From contig NC_079881.1 in NCBI RefSeq assembly GCF_029227915.1, forward strand, positions 16,841,501-16,901,500: DNA of 60,000 nt. The letters are read 5' to 3'. Source of the stretch: Hydractinia symbiolongicarpus (lineage: Eukaryota > Cnidaria > Hydrozoa > Anthoathecata > Hydractiniidae). The translations under genes were made by a program, and so were the position numbers. Below, one piece after another: positions 22,700 through 35,059 of the stretch; position 1 is the stretch's first letter, and each line of letters opens with the position of its first letter. The notes under the pieces are model-generated. The model was not told the DNA's origin and did no database searches. It saw nothing but the letters and a program-made list of their open reading frames with translations.

Positions 22700-24240
22700 C
22701 AAAATCCTTGGTTCTTTATTAAGACATGCAAATGTTTTATTCTTACTGCAATAATGTCTAATATGTCCAGTGAAACAAGACAGGTGCAAATCTTTACCTG
22801 TGTACGAAATCTAGGTGTCTTTAGTTTGAAGGAAGGGGTAAAGATTTTTTAAAGGAATTTCCAATACAATAGAATTTGGAGTGGAAATATTGAAATCAAT
22901 GTCTAAGTTAAATGGCTACAATAGCGAAACATATTATCTGGGCACTTTCTATTTTAAAATAAAACACACACTTGTTACAACACTAAAACTTATTTAAACA
23001 CTAAAAATTCACCTTGTTGAGCAACAGTTCTTTCGGTGATACTATAGTTAGAAGAGGGGCTTTTTATCTTCTCCAAAGTAAAGAAAATTTAGTGGTACAG
23101 ATTATTGAAATGTTTTTTTTGCATCTACTAGTTCTCCAGAACTGCCACTAGATACATTATTCATAAACTCCTCAAGCATATCATTTCATGTTTCTTGAGG
23201 TGATCCTCTCTTCTATACTAAAATGCACTGTAAACACTTGAAAAACGTTTTTTTTCTTCTGTATGACTTTCCTTTATATGTCTCTGCAAGAAGGTCTTAG
23301 GTATTTTGACCTTTGCAGGTCAAAATATTGCTTTACTTTAAAACGACTTTATTTTCACAGTTAAATATTTCTAGGATCACGACACTATGTATCAGACTCG
23401 AATGTAACACACAGTATCAAAACATTGTTAGGAAACTTGCTTACAATAGAAAAATATAAAACATAAATGGAAAATCCCGTCACTCGTGATATTGTAAAAA
23501 AATGGATATAATGAACATAATGAGGTGGATATACAATTGATTTGAAGGTCTATGTCTTTCTTAAGGATATCTCATAGTTTATTTCAGTAGGAAGTTGTGA
23601 AAGATTATATTTCTCAATAACATTAGTGTGTCCTATAACTTCTTCAATTCGTTTCGGTATTATACTACTACCTTCAATCAAAGGCGCTCCAATCGTACGC
23701 AATGTTTGCAAATCTTGAGCATTCCAGAGATTTCTTATTGCATTTGCATTTCCAAACAATAGCTTTGCGTTGTGCTGAAAAAATGTACAACAAAACGTTA
23801 TTTCAAGAATGAAACAGTGAGGACGCCACTTAAACAGAACAATTGGTGGTTCTTTCAGGCGTTATGAAATTTTAATTAAATTAACGCGCAATAGTATTTA
23901 ACTGCTAAGTCAACTCGTAGACCGACAGCTAACTTAAACTTTTTTAGAAAATCTCTTTTAAAGTTAAGAAACAGCCAGGATGAATGCTAAAAGTAGGTTA
24001 CTTATGAAAAGACGAAAAGAAGAAAAATATACTTGTATACAAATTCTTTACTTTATTGTATCTCGCCATGTTTCAAACTTTTTCATAGATTTCTCTAGGT
24101 GACGCATCTATGTCACTTAACAAGGGCGAAATCTCTCTGATAGAAGTAATATTAATTTCAGGAGAAATCCGATCTCCCAACACGTCCTTAAGCATGTTTG
24201 ATTCAAAAGGGGAATCTGGTACTTCTTGTACAGATGAGGC
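22700..24240. other. Interval with unassigned minus-strand frames
   Basis: Short frames at 23759-23550 (ending SQLPTEINYEISLRKT) and 24264-24073 (serine/proline/acidic-rich, PLLSDIDASPREIYEKV) may be terminal exons of one of the adjacent relics. No domain is recognised. Confidence 0.3.
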
Positions 24241-26131
24241 TGTTGGAGCATCTTTCTGAATCACTTGTTAGTGGCTTACTGGCGGATCTTTGCAGCGGTA
24301 AAAATAATTCAAAGAGCCTGACTGTTTTTTTGCTGTGCATCATTGTATGAGCTGCTTCTCTTGTCTTGGTACTTTTTTTCCCCGCAAACCTGTTAAGCCT
24401 TAACCCTATTCGGTCCGGGGGGGGGGGGGGCGGATTCCGCCCCCCCCTGACGGTTTTTTTTTAATAACTCCTGATTGCTTTGTTATATGGCTATGATACT
24501 TACTGAGTTTCAACATTTATCTATTAGACACCTGCATGCTAATTTTTTAGGTCCCATACCTTTCAGAGGCTTTGATATTGGCCATTACTCGAAACTACCC
24601 CTAAAAATCTCTATGAAATCCTTATAATGGGGAAAATATAATAACTCCTGTTAGGATTATCCTTAGAACTTGAAACTGGCAACACAACTTTGTTTCATCA
24701 GGAAGAATCATTTGGAATAATTTGAACACGTGACTAATCCGATTTCCCGATTTTGTCGGATTTTACCCAAAAACGGAAAAAAACGGATTTTCGGGCAATT
24801 TTTGGCAATTTTTAATCCGATCCATGTAAAAACCGGAAGATATGTTAAATAACTTTTATATAGCTTTCAGAAACTTCAAACAGAATGTAAAAATTCGCTC
24901 TAGAACAAAAGTAATTATATTTTAAGCAGGTAGTGGCATTTTTAACAATTTTCAAGCTTTTGATGACGTCACAGAAAATGTGCTGATGCAAGCAAATTTT
25001 TTTTGGCGCCATTTTGTTCCTTTTATGACGTACTATAAGTGTGCCAAGTTTGATTCAATTTGAACAACCCTATGAAAAGTTATTGAGGGGGGGCGGAATC
25101 CGCCCCCCCCCCCCCGGTCATAGTATGTTCGAAAAACCCCGGACCGAATAGGGTTAAGATTTTCTAATAACATTAGCTGACAATTCTTTTGGAATGTCCC
25201 TGTTGTTAAGCAATCCGGCTTTCTTCCATTGCTCGTGTATCCGATTACTAACGTCACTTGATGTCATCTTTTTCCCACTGGTGCTAAGAAATAAATCGTC
25301 AGAGTGAATCTATAATTTGCTTCTGTCAAAATTACCAAACGTTCTTAGCCATTGGTAATGGAGGGACAATAAAATAACAGGCGATGGACCATAATTAGCT
25401 ACAGTCTTGTGATCCCATATCTAACTTCATATGTGCCATTTGTTAAAAGTGTGCTTTCCTTAAACTCAGTAATTGTCATGTTCGCTGTGACACCAAACCT
25501 ATGGCAACTACTAAATGCAATAACGGTACACAGATGATCGCGAAGACAACAATATTTGGTTTGAGTTAACTCCATTAAATTATTTTCTTCAAGTTCCGTA
25601 AATGTTGTCTTCGCAAGAGAGGTTTGGTTACTGCTTTCGTATTGAGTACTTGCTTAGGAGTAACAAGCATTTCCAAATCTTCTGCAGAACGCATATGTCT
25701 CCTGATGGCATCGCTTGTTTTTTACTTTTTTTCTCCACTGCTCTATGTTAAGGAAAGCAGACAGGAGATTTTCTTTTTTTCACCTTAGGAATGTGCTCCT
25801 TTTCTGCAAGCAGAAAATTTATAAAATCTTTAAGGAAATACAGATACTTCGGCACACTCCTTGGGTTTTTTTACGTTATACACAGTACCCCATTAGAAAT
25901 TACATCTTATGGCAGACGTTCGATCATCGAATTTCCCTCTAAATTCTCAGACACTCCAAGGATTCGGGAAATTCTTCTCACATCCCCAACAATACACCTG
26001 ACGATCCTACTCCTTCTTCCTCTGTCTGTAATTGTAAAATTGTCAAGCAGATCTTCTATGTAATCAGCACACTTGTCTGACGAATCTGGTTCGTATTTCA
26101 AGTCAGAATCATCAGAACAAGATTCCATCAA
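24240..26131 (-). pseudogene. Tyrosine-recombinase-like gene relic, interrupted by a MITE
   Basis: From 26131 the minus strand reads an acidic N-terminus (SCSDDSDLKYEPDSSDKC), then CPKYLYFLKDFINFLLAEKE (about 25870-25810), EDLEMLVTPKQVLNTKAV (about 25690), and RDHLCTVIAFSSCHRFG with NGTYEVRYGITRL (about 25540-25400). MTSSDVSNRIHEQWKKAG (25266-25210) follows. This is the layout of the tyrosine-recombinase-like proteins found across cnidarians and molluscs. At 25157 the match breaks at the edge of a piggyBac-type MITE and resumes past 24400 with HTMMHSKKTVRLFELFL, the usual C-terminal block. Several frameshifts and stops make it non-functional. Confidence 0.6.
24400..25157. mobile_element. piggyBac-type MITE, 758 bp including TTAA flanks
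   Basis: Perfect terminal inverted repeats CCCTATTCGGTCCGGGG and CCCCGGACCGAATAGGG, each bordered by TTAA (24400-24403 and 25154-25157), the piggyBac target site. A second inverted pair of G/C-rich blocks (G-run then CGGATTCCGCC near 24422-24446, and its partner near 25087-25116) lies just inside. The interior has no frame. Parts resemble 36730-37740 and about 27290-27400, so the family is dispersed here. Confidence 0.9.
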
Positions 26132-26199
26132 TGGTTCGTCTGATTCCTATGGAGCTATATGATTGAGTTTCATTTTTGTAAGAACAGAATCATAATTTC

Positions 26200-27420
26200 G
26201 TGTGTTTGCATGTTTGGCTGCGGCCGACACGTCTGGAGGAGGAGACGCACATTTAACGGCACCCTTCTTCATTGCATGTTTAGGAACTGAAAAAACTAGT
26301 GACATTTGTTTTTTTGATTATGCCATACCGAACTTGCTTAGGCATCAGGTCTGTCAAAAAGTAATTACATGTTTTCAGATAATTGAAATATGCTTAAGTT
26401 TTGTGAAACTTCTGTAAATGTTTGTTTAAGTAAAGCACTACTCTCATACAAGAAGACAATGGGCATATTCTCTTTCTGTGATAACTTCCACTTTCTCGTT
26501 TTTTTCTCATTTCCTGTGCGCTTGCATTTTCATTTTTTCAAGTATTGTTTTCGGTACTTCTTGCTGCCTAGGAAGTATTAATGGCTGATTGCTTTGTCTC
26601 CATCCGCATGCCAAGTTGATTCAAGGCTGCTGCAGCGCTTTCAGCAGGCTAATTGTGAACTTTTGCCGTCAAATGTTGTGGCAGGTTTAAAACTTTGACT
26701 TTAAAAACTGGATTTGATTTTAAGAAGAACAATTAAAAGTTGAAAAAAAACTTTTCATAGAAGTGATAAAATGCAAACTATTGTATGCGTTGTTTGCCTG
26801 GGCTATTTTTTCAACTAGTTTTTATAGCTTGACTGGTTTCTTGGAAAACCTACTTGTCCCAATTTCTATTAGTAAAGTATTTATACAAAGACCAATGCAG
26901 ATTGCTTTATCAATATCATAGGTTTCATGCGTCATAGACTGTTAACTAATTTGTGGCAGAAGACAAAAACGTAAAGCTTTTTTTAAAGCGTTGATCTGCT
27001 GGATAAAGCAAAACATCAATACCAGTCTGCCGTACACGACAATCAAACAGCTACAGCTCAGTTGAGCGTGCAAAATGTTCTTTATACCTTGAAAATTCCT
27101 CGGAAATTTCATTAGAAGCGACGGCAATGTACTCTGGTGGTGCGCTAGAAGCAAGGGATTCTGTTAGTTGATATGAAACAACTGGTCGCCTTTTAGTGTC
27201 ATGCTTCTTGCAAACAGAAACACACAGATGTCGTTCAGTACGGTATAAAAACTTGGCATTATTTGCTTTCCTCCCTAGATTTTATTTTTTTAAGAACTGT
27301 TTTTTGCTAAGTTATATAGCCATCGCATTTGCAAAAAGAATTATGTTAATCTATTAGAGACGCGCCTGCTTAATGCTTGTAAAACTCATAAATAATGGTT
27401 GATATATGCAACAATAAAAA
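26200..27420. other. Non-coding interval
   Basis: Frames on both strands are short and unrecognised. About 27290-27400 (TTATATAGCCATCGCATTTGC, then TCTATTAGAGACGCG) resembles interior sequence of the piggyBac-type MITE, so a decayed copy is likely. Confidence 0.4.
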
Positions 27421-27425
27421 GCATG

Positions 27426-28232
27426 TTAAAACTGAGGCAAAAATAAAGCTTGACTGGATATTTTAGATGACAGCATAGACATATTAACTTCCAAAAACTG
27501 TAGAAGAAGATTCCAGGATATGAGGGATTGATACCGGGTAGAGTTATTCCCAAATATGACTGTTCTCACTTCAGGTAAGCGTATCGATCCTAGATTACCA
27601 CAGCTATTTAGACGATTGCAAGTAATTATAAAAGCATTTAGAAGAGTAAGAGGTAGTTTTTTATAAAGAAAAATATTGTTGCACATGTTAATAAAATTCA
27701 AAAAGAAGAATTTTAGGATCCAGAAAAAGGGGAGCAGAATGGGAATTAATGTCGGAAAGGTTATTATCCACATAGCTCTTTTATGTAAATTTAAAGCCCA
27801 TTGGGTTTTATAAGATAAATTCTGACTCCAGATTTGAGAAGTGTAAGACATATGTGAATGAAATAGGGCGAAGTATAAGGACACCAGTATAGACTAAGTA
27901 TTTTACAACTTTAATGGGATGGGATGCTTTTCAACATCCATGTTAAGCTTCACTTCAAAATCAATATACTTACATTTTTGTCTTAAAAAACTTGCTCTGT
28001 TTAAGTAGAATTAAATTTTATTTGCATTAAGCTAATTATATAAACATTTTAAATCAATGTTAATTTTTTTGGACAATGATTTTAAGGATTTGTTGCTGTA
28101 CAAGAGTTTAGTATCATGAGCAAAAATGTGTACTGTTAAAAATATTATAGAGTTCAAGTCATTAATATATAACAGACAAAAGACCGAACCTTGGGGTACA
28201 CCATGTATTACCGAGCAAAGTTCACAGGTCAC
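27426..28232 (-). pseudogene. LINE reverse-transcriptase relic
   Basis: The minus strand reads VIHGVPQGSVFCLLYINDLN, then VHIFAHDTKLLYSN, a mutated form of the RT block F-ADDT, followed by WLNANKI and, in 27884-27426, SLYFALFHSHMSYTSQIWSQ, the thumb region of CR1/jockey-type elements. Stops separate the two frames. It is 5'- and 3'-truncated. Confidence 0.65.
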
Positions 28233-28419
28233 AATATTTTGAAAACGCAGCTATTCTTGGAAGGCTCGGCTAAATAGAGGGTTTAACCGTAACTTTCAGC
28301 TCGGAATTGAGGCGCTTAACAAACAGAAATATTTACGAAATTAGGTAATTTGTTCTACCTTTTGCTAAGGAACTTAGGGATGAGAATCATTTTTATATCG
28401 ACATCCGTAATTGAGTTTG

Positions 28420-29196
28420 GTATAATTAAGAAATTCGGGAGAGGTCTATTGTTACAAAATTCGTAAAAACATTTTATCAATCGCATAAACAGTAATAAAA
28501 AATAGTTGTGGAGAACCACAAATATGTTGTCCAATTACATCGATCAAAGAAAATTTATTTTAATTACAGAAAAACACGAAAAACTCCTGTTTTTCTTACT
28601 GAATGAATGTTTCGGGCACGGGCGAGAATTAGTGTTAAATTAATGTTATCACATGCAACCACATACTTTTGTGATGTTATATATGCGTTGAAGTGACACT
28701 ATATATAAATACAAATAATGCAAATGAATTTTCTCTCCACATGGAAAATTTATTTTAATCGTTCTCAGCGGTTAAAACTTTTAAAAGCGTGATGACTCTA
28801 GTATTTTGTCTTGTTCCCTGTCTAGATACTTATTCTTTTTTGTCTACAGAGAGAGAGTTCCAGTTATTCTTTTTTTTCTACAAAGAGAGAGAGTTCCCAT
28901 AATTTTAGATGACAAACAGTGTTAATCAGTTTCAATTTCTCTGTCCTTAATAGTTGATTTTACGAAAGATAGTGCAACGAACAATCGCGATCGAAACTAT
29001 TTTTGAATGTGCATTGTAATGTTGGACGTTCATTTTTTAAATGGCTTATAATACCCACACATAACTCATTAAATTAATTCAATTAAATGTTGACATTTCT
29101 AATTTTACGAAAGGAGCAAAAAACGTCATGAAACTTCACCACGCATTTACATCTTCTATAAAGCCTGTATAAAGCAAGTGTGTATCTGTAGATTCA
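28420..29196 (+). promoter_or_regulatory. Upstream region and core promoter of peptide gene copy 1
   Basis: Collinear, with substitutions, with the upstream regions of copies 2 (from about 31110) and 3 (from about 35060). The core has TATAAA at 29168-29173 and an initiator ATTCAATC with A at 29196, 28 bp downstream, which is normal RNA polymerase II spacing. A block ending CGATCGAAACTATTTTT (near 28990) is shared with copy 3. Confidence 0.6.
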
Positions 29197-29254
29197 ATCA
29201 AACTTTCATAAGATAAAGTAGGATAGAATCAGAGAAAAGGTTTTTCAAGACAAA

Positions 29255-29554
29255 ATGAAGTTTTTTAACAAATCAGGTAAATATCTATTTATTTTCCGTT
29301 CTGAAGTATCATGCAATATGTTATTGTTTACTTTCTTTGTTGCTCACATTTGATAAGTGCAGTTAGGTTATATTAATAATCTTTTCCTCGCTACATTTAT
29401 TTTTTTCTAACACGTCATATTTAATTTGCATGCTTTGTATCTTTCAGGTTCAACAAAACAAACAAAATCCGCAAAAACCAAACAACAAGCAACAACTAAA
29501 GTGAAATGTGTCACAATTGTTAATTCATCAGGAAAGCAATTCAAACTAAAATAA
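29255..29554 (+). CDS. Tandem basic micropeptide, copy 1 (42 aa, 2 exons)
   Basis: Exon 1 is 29255-29276 and exon 2 is 29448-29554. The donor is GTAAAT, the acceptor TTTCAG, and the intron splits a Gly codon (phase 1). The peptide begins MKFFNKSGSTKQTK, has a Lys/Thr/Gln middle, and ends KVKCVTIVNSSGKQFKLK. It is strongly basic, has one Cys, no signal peptide and no membrane segment. The C-terminus looks like a beta-hairpin (VTIV, turn NSSG, QFKL). It is too short for most gene finders. Evidence that it is real: copies 3 and 4 keep the same frame, splice sites and C-terminus while synonymous positions vary, and a TATA/initiator promoter lies about 60-90 bp upstream. Family and function are not recognised. 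Confidence 0.75.
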
Positions 29555-30901
29555 GAAAGATGAATATTGTCCGTGTAATTAACTATGTAATTAAAAGATG
29601 AATGGAACACAAAAATATCCAGCTAGACATCAAAAGACATCTGTATAAAATTCTTATTGAATACCAAGAAAAAAGACTGTGGGAAATACGTTGAAGTCGA
29701 AGATGCAGAGACGAATAGTTGAAAAACAGCAAATATGATACTGTCAGGCTAAGCACTGTTTATAATATTAATAATAATAATAATTGTAAGCACATTTTAA
29801 TATTTTAAAAAGAAAATTGTCAAGTCATATTTATTTAAGTGTTATTAATGACCTTAACAAAAGCATTTAAAGTATTATGCGTATCTTTTTATTTAAACTA
29901 CCTTTTTGATTTACAAGAACAAACAATAACAAATATACGCCCCTAGAGGTCTAGAACTTTAGAAAAACATTAAAGGCTTCGTCAACATAAAAAAGTACTA
30001 AGATTCTCCCTTACAAAACAATTAGAGGAGAATTTAAGGATAATTTAAGAACATTTTTGGGCTTCAGAATGAAAAAAATTAAAAAGTTTTAAGTTTTCCT
30101 TCAAACTGTGGGTTACTATTAAAACATATATGTGCTATTATTTAAACAAGTATCGGGGCAATAAGGCTCTTATTTTAGAGGCTACAGCCGCTGTCTTGTC
30201 TACGTTAAATTTTGTGTAGCATTGTTTGGTTTGGTTTCAAAAACAATGTGTAACTTAATCGATTTTATCCTTGGCGAATCTATACTAATGGAAGCCTCGT
30301 TGCCATTTTAGACTGAAAACCATTTTTTATACAACCAAGACGAGGTATATTTGAGTTTCATTTTTGTTAACCTTTCCCTTTTGAAATTCTTTCCACGAGG
30401 TCTGTGTTTAAAATATTTCTTTAAATTCAAATCACAATTAAATCAAATATGTTTAATCATCTTTGTTTCGTGATTAGCCGTGTACATTGAGAAAATTCTA
30501 CTGACAAGTATTATTAAATACTTTCAATAAGGAGGGAAAGACATGGTCTCATCTACACATACGTACCTACTAAAAAGTCCCATATGGAAGTTAGTATTAC
30601 GTTTGACAATGCGAGCGTTCTAATTGTTCGGTATATAAAGGCTTGGGTGTAATCTGTTTTAAAGAATGATTTAACAGGTCTAACTAAAGTATATTGTTTT
30701 TTTCTCAACCCCTAATCTCATTGACTACAGTTAGAAACTGTAAATGATCATATTTGTCGCTGTGGGAAGCAAACTTGACGTATTATTCTCTATAATAATT
30801 AACTTTGCAACGCAAAGATGTATGGTGTTACAGAAACACATAATGCAATAAGTAACCAGGGGCAAAACCGTTCATTTATTCATGGGCTACTAACCCCTAG
30901 T
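29555..30901 (+). repeat. 3' part of duplicated unit 1
   Basis: The first about 120 bp after the stop (GAATATTGTCC..., then CCAGCTAGACATCAAAAG) are nearly identical in copies 1, 2 and 4, suggesting a shared 3' UTR. Similarity to the 3' flank of copy 4 continues in patches to a terminus CATGGGCTACTAACCCCTAG at 30901. A similar terminus is found after copy 2 (33001) and copy 4 (about 42573). Confidence 0.6.
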
Positions 30902-31856
30902 TCCAAAAAAAAATAGGCCTAAGGCGTGATAATAACATTTGAAACACAACAAGCAACAGCTAGTCGGCATGTGTGACACTTAGAAGTCAGAGCACTGCTA
31001 AACTTTTTAATATCCGCAAAGTTGCATGAATGGAAGAGTTGTGCTGGAATATAGTAAGGAATTACCAGGAGCTTACAACTTCCCGTTACCTACTTACTTC
31101 CTTACTAAAATTCGTAAAATTGTAAAAGGTTTTGAGTCCAAGAAAATGTATTTCAACTTTTTTTATCAGTCTGATTAACAGTCGTATAAAGTAGTTTCGG
31201 AAACCCACAAATGTGTCGCAACATTTTATAAAATTAGAACCAATGATTGTGATTATAAAACATTTATGTCGATTATAAAAAACACGAAACCAGAAATTTC
31301 CATCAATGAATGTTTTTAGGGGCACGGGTGCTAATGTACTGCTGTATTAATTTGATCATTTGTGAGCAGGTACTTGTGTAATGCATATTCTCACAAATGA
31401 CACTTTATATAAATCTTTCAAAATGACAAATTAAATTTTTAATCGTTCTAAGTGGTTGAAGAACTGTATTTAGAAACATGATGACTTTTGGCTGGTTACT
31501 TACTCTTTATTGTCTATAGAGAACAAGTTTCTCTAAGCTTAAGTGACCAAACGTTTCTCGTGCATTTTTTTCCTGTTGACAACGGTAATGATTTAAGATT
31601 TTGGGCGTCTAGACACAATGTATATCAGTTTCCGTTTATCTGTTCTTAAATCTTATGGGTGACAACACGGAACATAGTGCAACGAAAGTGGCAATAGAAA
31701 CTATATTTAGTCCTCTGTAATGTTCGACGTACATTGTGATTTTAAATAGCTAAAGAGAACCACACATAAATTTTTCAGACACATTTAATTGAGTTAATTA
31801 AATATTGACATTTATAATCTTATGATCACCACGCATTTAAATCTTCTATGAACGGC
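30902..31856 (+). promoter_or_regulatory. Upstream region of peptide gene copy 2
   Basis: From about 31110 this matches the upstream regions of copies 1 and 3. Shared blocks include a GGGGCACGGG phrase, TTTTTAATCGTTCTAAGTGG (also in copy 3), and TTATGATCACCACGCATTTA just before the TATA box. Confidence 0.55.
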
Positions 31857-31886
31857 TATATAAGCAAGAGTGAGTCTGTTGGCTCA
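31857..31886 (+). promoter_or_regulatory. TATA box and initiator of copy 2
   Basis: TATATAAG at 31857-31864 and CTCAATTA with A at 31886, 29 bp apart. Copy 3 has the same elements at the same spacing. Confidence 0.65.
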
Positions 31887-31954
31887 ATTAAACATACTTA
31901 AGATAAAGTAGAAGAATACCAAACACTAACAGAGAAAAACTTTTACAAGAAAAA

Positions 31955-32253
31955 ATGAAGTTATTCAACAAATCAGGTAAATAATTTTTAATTGTTTTTG
32001 GTCAAATTTCATCCGATAAATTTTTGTTTACTTTTCTTTGTTGCTCACACATGGTGAGTGCAGCATTGCATGAGTAATCTTTCCCTCGTTACATGTAACT
32101 TTTTTTATGATGTCATGTTTAATTTACATGCTTCGTATCTTCTAGGTTTCAATCAAACAAACAAAATCCTCAAAAACCAAACAACAAACAACAACTAAAG
32201 TGAAATGTGTCACAATTGTTAATTCATCGGGAAAACAATTTAAACTAAAATAA
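31955..32253 (+). pseudogene. Tandem micropeptide, copy 2, 1-bp frameshift
   Basis: Exon 1 (31955-31976, MKLFNKS plus G) and exon 2 (32146-32253) align with the other copies. Exon 2 has one extra T right after the acceptor (TCTAGGTTTCAATC against GGTTCAACC in copy 3), so spliced as in its neighbours it reads a different frame and stops after 24 residues. The rest of exon 2 still holds the intact family C-terminus in the +1 frame, and promoter and 3' flank are well preserved, so the break looks recent. A sequencing or assembly error is possible. Confidence 0.7.
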
Positions 32254-33001
32254 GAAATATGAATATTGTCCCTGTAATCAACTAAGTAATTAAGAGATTA
32301 ATGGAACGCAAAAATATCCAGTTAGACATCAAAAGACATCGGTATAAAATTCGTATTGAATACCAAGATAGAAGACTCTGGGAAATACATTTAAGTTCAA
32401 ATGCAGAGACGAATAGTTTAACAATGATACTGAGAGGTTAAGGCGTTGAGAATTGTATATATTATTTATAATAATAATAATTGTAAATACATTTTAATAT
32501 TTTGAAAGGAAAAGTTTTTAATATTTATCTAAGTATTATTTATGACCTCAGCTAAAATATTTAAAGTAATATGAGTATCTCGTAACTTAAGTTACACTTT
32601 TGATTTACAAGAACAAACTATAAAAGATATACGCCCTTAGAGGTCTAAAACTTTAGAAGAACATTAAAGGCTTTGTTAACTTAAAGAAGTACTAAAATTC
32701 TCCTAACTAAATTAGAGGAGAATATAAAAACAATTTTGGAACATTTTTAAGCTTTAGTTTGAAAAAGTTTTAAACAATAAAAGTAATGTACTGTTATTTA
32801 AACAAGTATATCAGAGGATTTCACCGCTAATAAAAGTTGAACCTTTGTTTTCTAATTTCTTGTTGCAGGAACCAAACCTAATGTATTATTCCCTATATTT
32901 ATTAACTTCGTAATGCGAATTTGTTTGCTATTAGGAAAACACGAAATGCAATAAACAAGGACGGGCGAACCCGTGCATTTATCCATGGGCTATCGACTAG
33001 C
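32254..33001 (+). repeat. 3' part of duplicated unit 2
   Basis: Closely matches the 3' flank of copy 1 at first and that of copy 4 near its end. It ends with CGGGCGAACCCGTG, then CCATGGGCTATCGACTAG. A GC-rich palindrome followed by CTAG resembles a Helitron 3' end, but similarity to other units continues past the CTAG, so the terminus predates the duplications. Confidence 0.55.
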
Positions 33002-33204
33002 ATTTCTATATTTTCGTTTGAGCATAAGACGTGATGTTAACATTTCAAAATGATATACCGCCTGTTGCTTTTTTGTGCATTGTAAGCCCTGAAGTAGATG
33101 TTGCATTCGCTCCTTAAGCATTTCGCCCAATGTTTTACAAATATCAAGGCGCGAACCTGCCACCAGAGGTTCATCGACCTCCGGAAAGAATATAGCTTGT
33201 CCCG

Positions 33205-35046
33205 GAACTCGCAAGTAGGCTCAAGGTTGGACAAATGTTCTTGGTAATCGATAACACTCTGTGAAATCTTGAAGTTTTAAAAATTCGAAAAATCACAGTC
33301 TAGTTGTCTGTTCTTTTTTACTCGCAAGTAGGCTTAACCTTAACTCACAAGTAGGCTTGAAAGTTAAGTGAATGGCCGTGGTTCCCTCTTTTTTCATTCG
33401 TTGCGTTGCAATCATGGCGATAGCAGTAGCAGCTTGGTAAATTTAGGAATACATACTATCTCTATTAGTTACTTCATAAACTATAGGTAACACTGAGATG
33501 AGCATGTATAGCTAGTTAGCTAGCTAAACCTATGTTGTCTAGCAGTAGCTAAGGAATAAGAAAGAAAAGGCAAGCTAACTGTATCTAGCTGCTCATTGCT
33601 GATTATTAAGTCTCTGATGAAGGTTAAGGTTAAGATAGTTCACAGTTTAAGCTTGCTTAGCTAGGTAAAGAGAATAGCTTGCTAACAATCGATTCGAACA
33701 ATTTCGTTATGTGAAAACCTGTTTGCACAAGGTTTATCAGATCACGGCTGTCAAGTGTTCACTGATTTAAAGTGTTGTATCACTGCTTTGAAAAAAGAAA
33801 CTTCGTATACTTCACAAAATTACAGTTGGTCTGCATTCATCTATGATTGAGCTAAAAAAAACTTTGTCTGTATATATACCTCAATCTTCGAATGGAATTA
33901 ATATAGTTTTGCAATACTTTTCATATGTATATATATAAATGACAGATGAGAGATTAAACAGTCTCTGTGTTGTCATGTTTAACCGCGATGTCAATTTCAA
34001 CCCAGATCAGTTTGCTAACAAACGTAGAATGACATTCGCGAATATTTTCAGCGTTTAATAGTTCAATAACACCTTTTTGATAACAGGGGCGGCGTCACTA
34101 AGGGGCTGGGGGGGGGGGGGCTGAAGAGCCCTCCCCCCTTTTTTGCCAAGTAATAATTTTTTATTTTCTGCCAATAACTGTCTCTATCACTGCATAAAAA
34201 TTGATGTTATCCAACCAGAGAACCTGCAGGCTATCTCCCTAAATAATGCGATTTTTATGCGGTGACGCATACCAACGCGTATCAAGCAAGGCCGAAATAG
34301 CCGTTCTACGTGTTTTAGGACTCTAAAAATGGGTTGACTTTCAGGGGCTTTGCCCCTGGACCCCTCTTGTTCCAACAACTCGCTTTGCTCGTTGATTGTC
34401 ACTCAAAAGCTCCCACTATGACTAAGCTCTCCCACACTTTGGAAATTGTGGCGCCGCCCCTGGATAGGCAGCTTTATTTTTCACAAATATTTTCTATAGA
34501 AATACAAGACAGTTCATACTCTATTCAGTTTAACTGACAAATGTTCTCGATTCAGGCCTTTGATGATTATCTTATAACCTGTGTAAAAGTCTATCAAACT
34601 CCAGTAAACATTACTTTTCTTCTTATTATTTAGTTAAAAATTCACAATTGCAAAATAAAATAAATAAATTAGTGGCAACAACAACAACAACGTTGAATGG
34701 TAAGTGTCTATTTCTTTATAACTGAAACTCCTGATATGTGTGGGTTCAATTCCCGGCATTGATTACAATCTGTTTTATTTCAAAAAAAATAGATAGAACG
34801 AAGACAGAAAAAAGTTTAGCTTAAAATATTGTTTAATGAAAAAGAAAGAAAGTTTGTTCTTTTCAGTTGTTTAGAAGAATGTTACTGGTTTGAACCATTT
34901 TTTCTATATTTCTCCGATTATATAGACTTTGCATATAAAAAACAGGAGAGTGTTGTTGTCACATTTCTATCAATTTTAATCCATTTAGAACTCTGAGGCG
35001 TCTCTAACAGCGTTGGCTTCCAAGGCTCTTTTTTTCTTGAGCCTAC
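33205..35046. mobile_element. Possible inverted-repeat element between units 2 and 3
   Basis: TCGCAAGTAGGCTCAAG at about 33206 and CTTGAGCCTACTTACGA at about 35036 are inverted repeats of 17 bp with one mismatch. The left phrase recurs as direct repeats near 33321 and 33346, so the true left end is uncertain. The interior has no transposase frame and holds a nested MITE (34084-34462). A degenerate tRNA T-arm (GGGTTCAATTCCCGGC) occurs at about 34741. It separates unit 2 from unit 3 and explains the wider spacing there. Confidence 0.45.
34084..34462. mobile_element. hAT-like MITE, 379 bp
   Basis: 11-bp perfect ends CAGGGGCGGCG and CGCCGCCCCTG. Inside are a G-run/C-run pair and the phrase GGGGCTTTGCCCCTGGACCC common in hAT-type MITEs. 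No clear 8-bp target duplication is visible. Confidence 0.65.
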
Positions 35047-35059
35047 TTACGAAAAAATG

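Noticed and set aside
34741-34762. tRNA gene at GGGTTCAATTCCCGGC
   Set aside because: Only the T-arm is convincing; no D-arm, anticodon arm or matching acceptor upstream.
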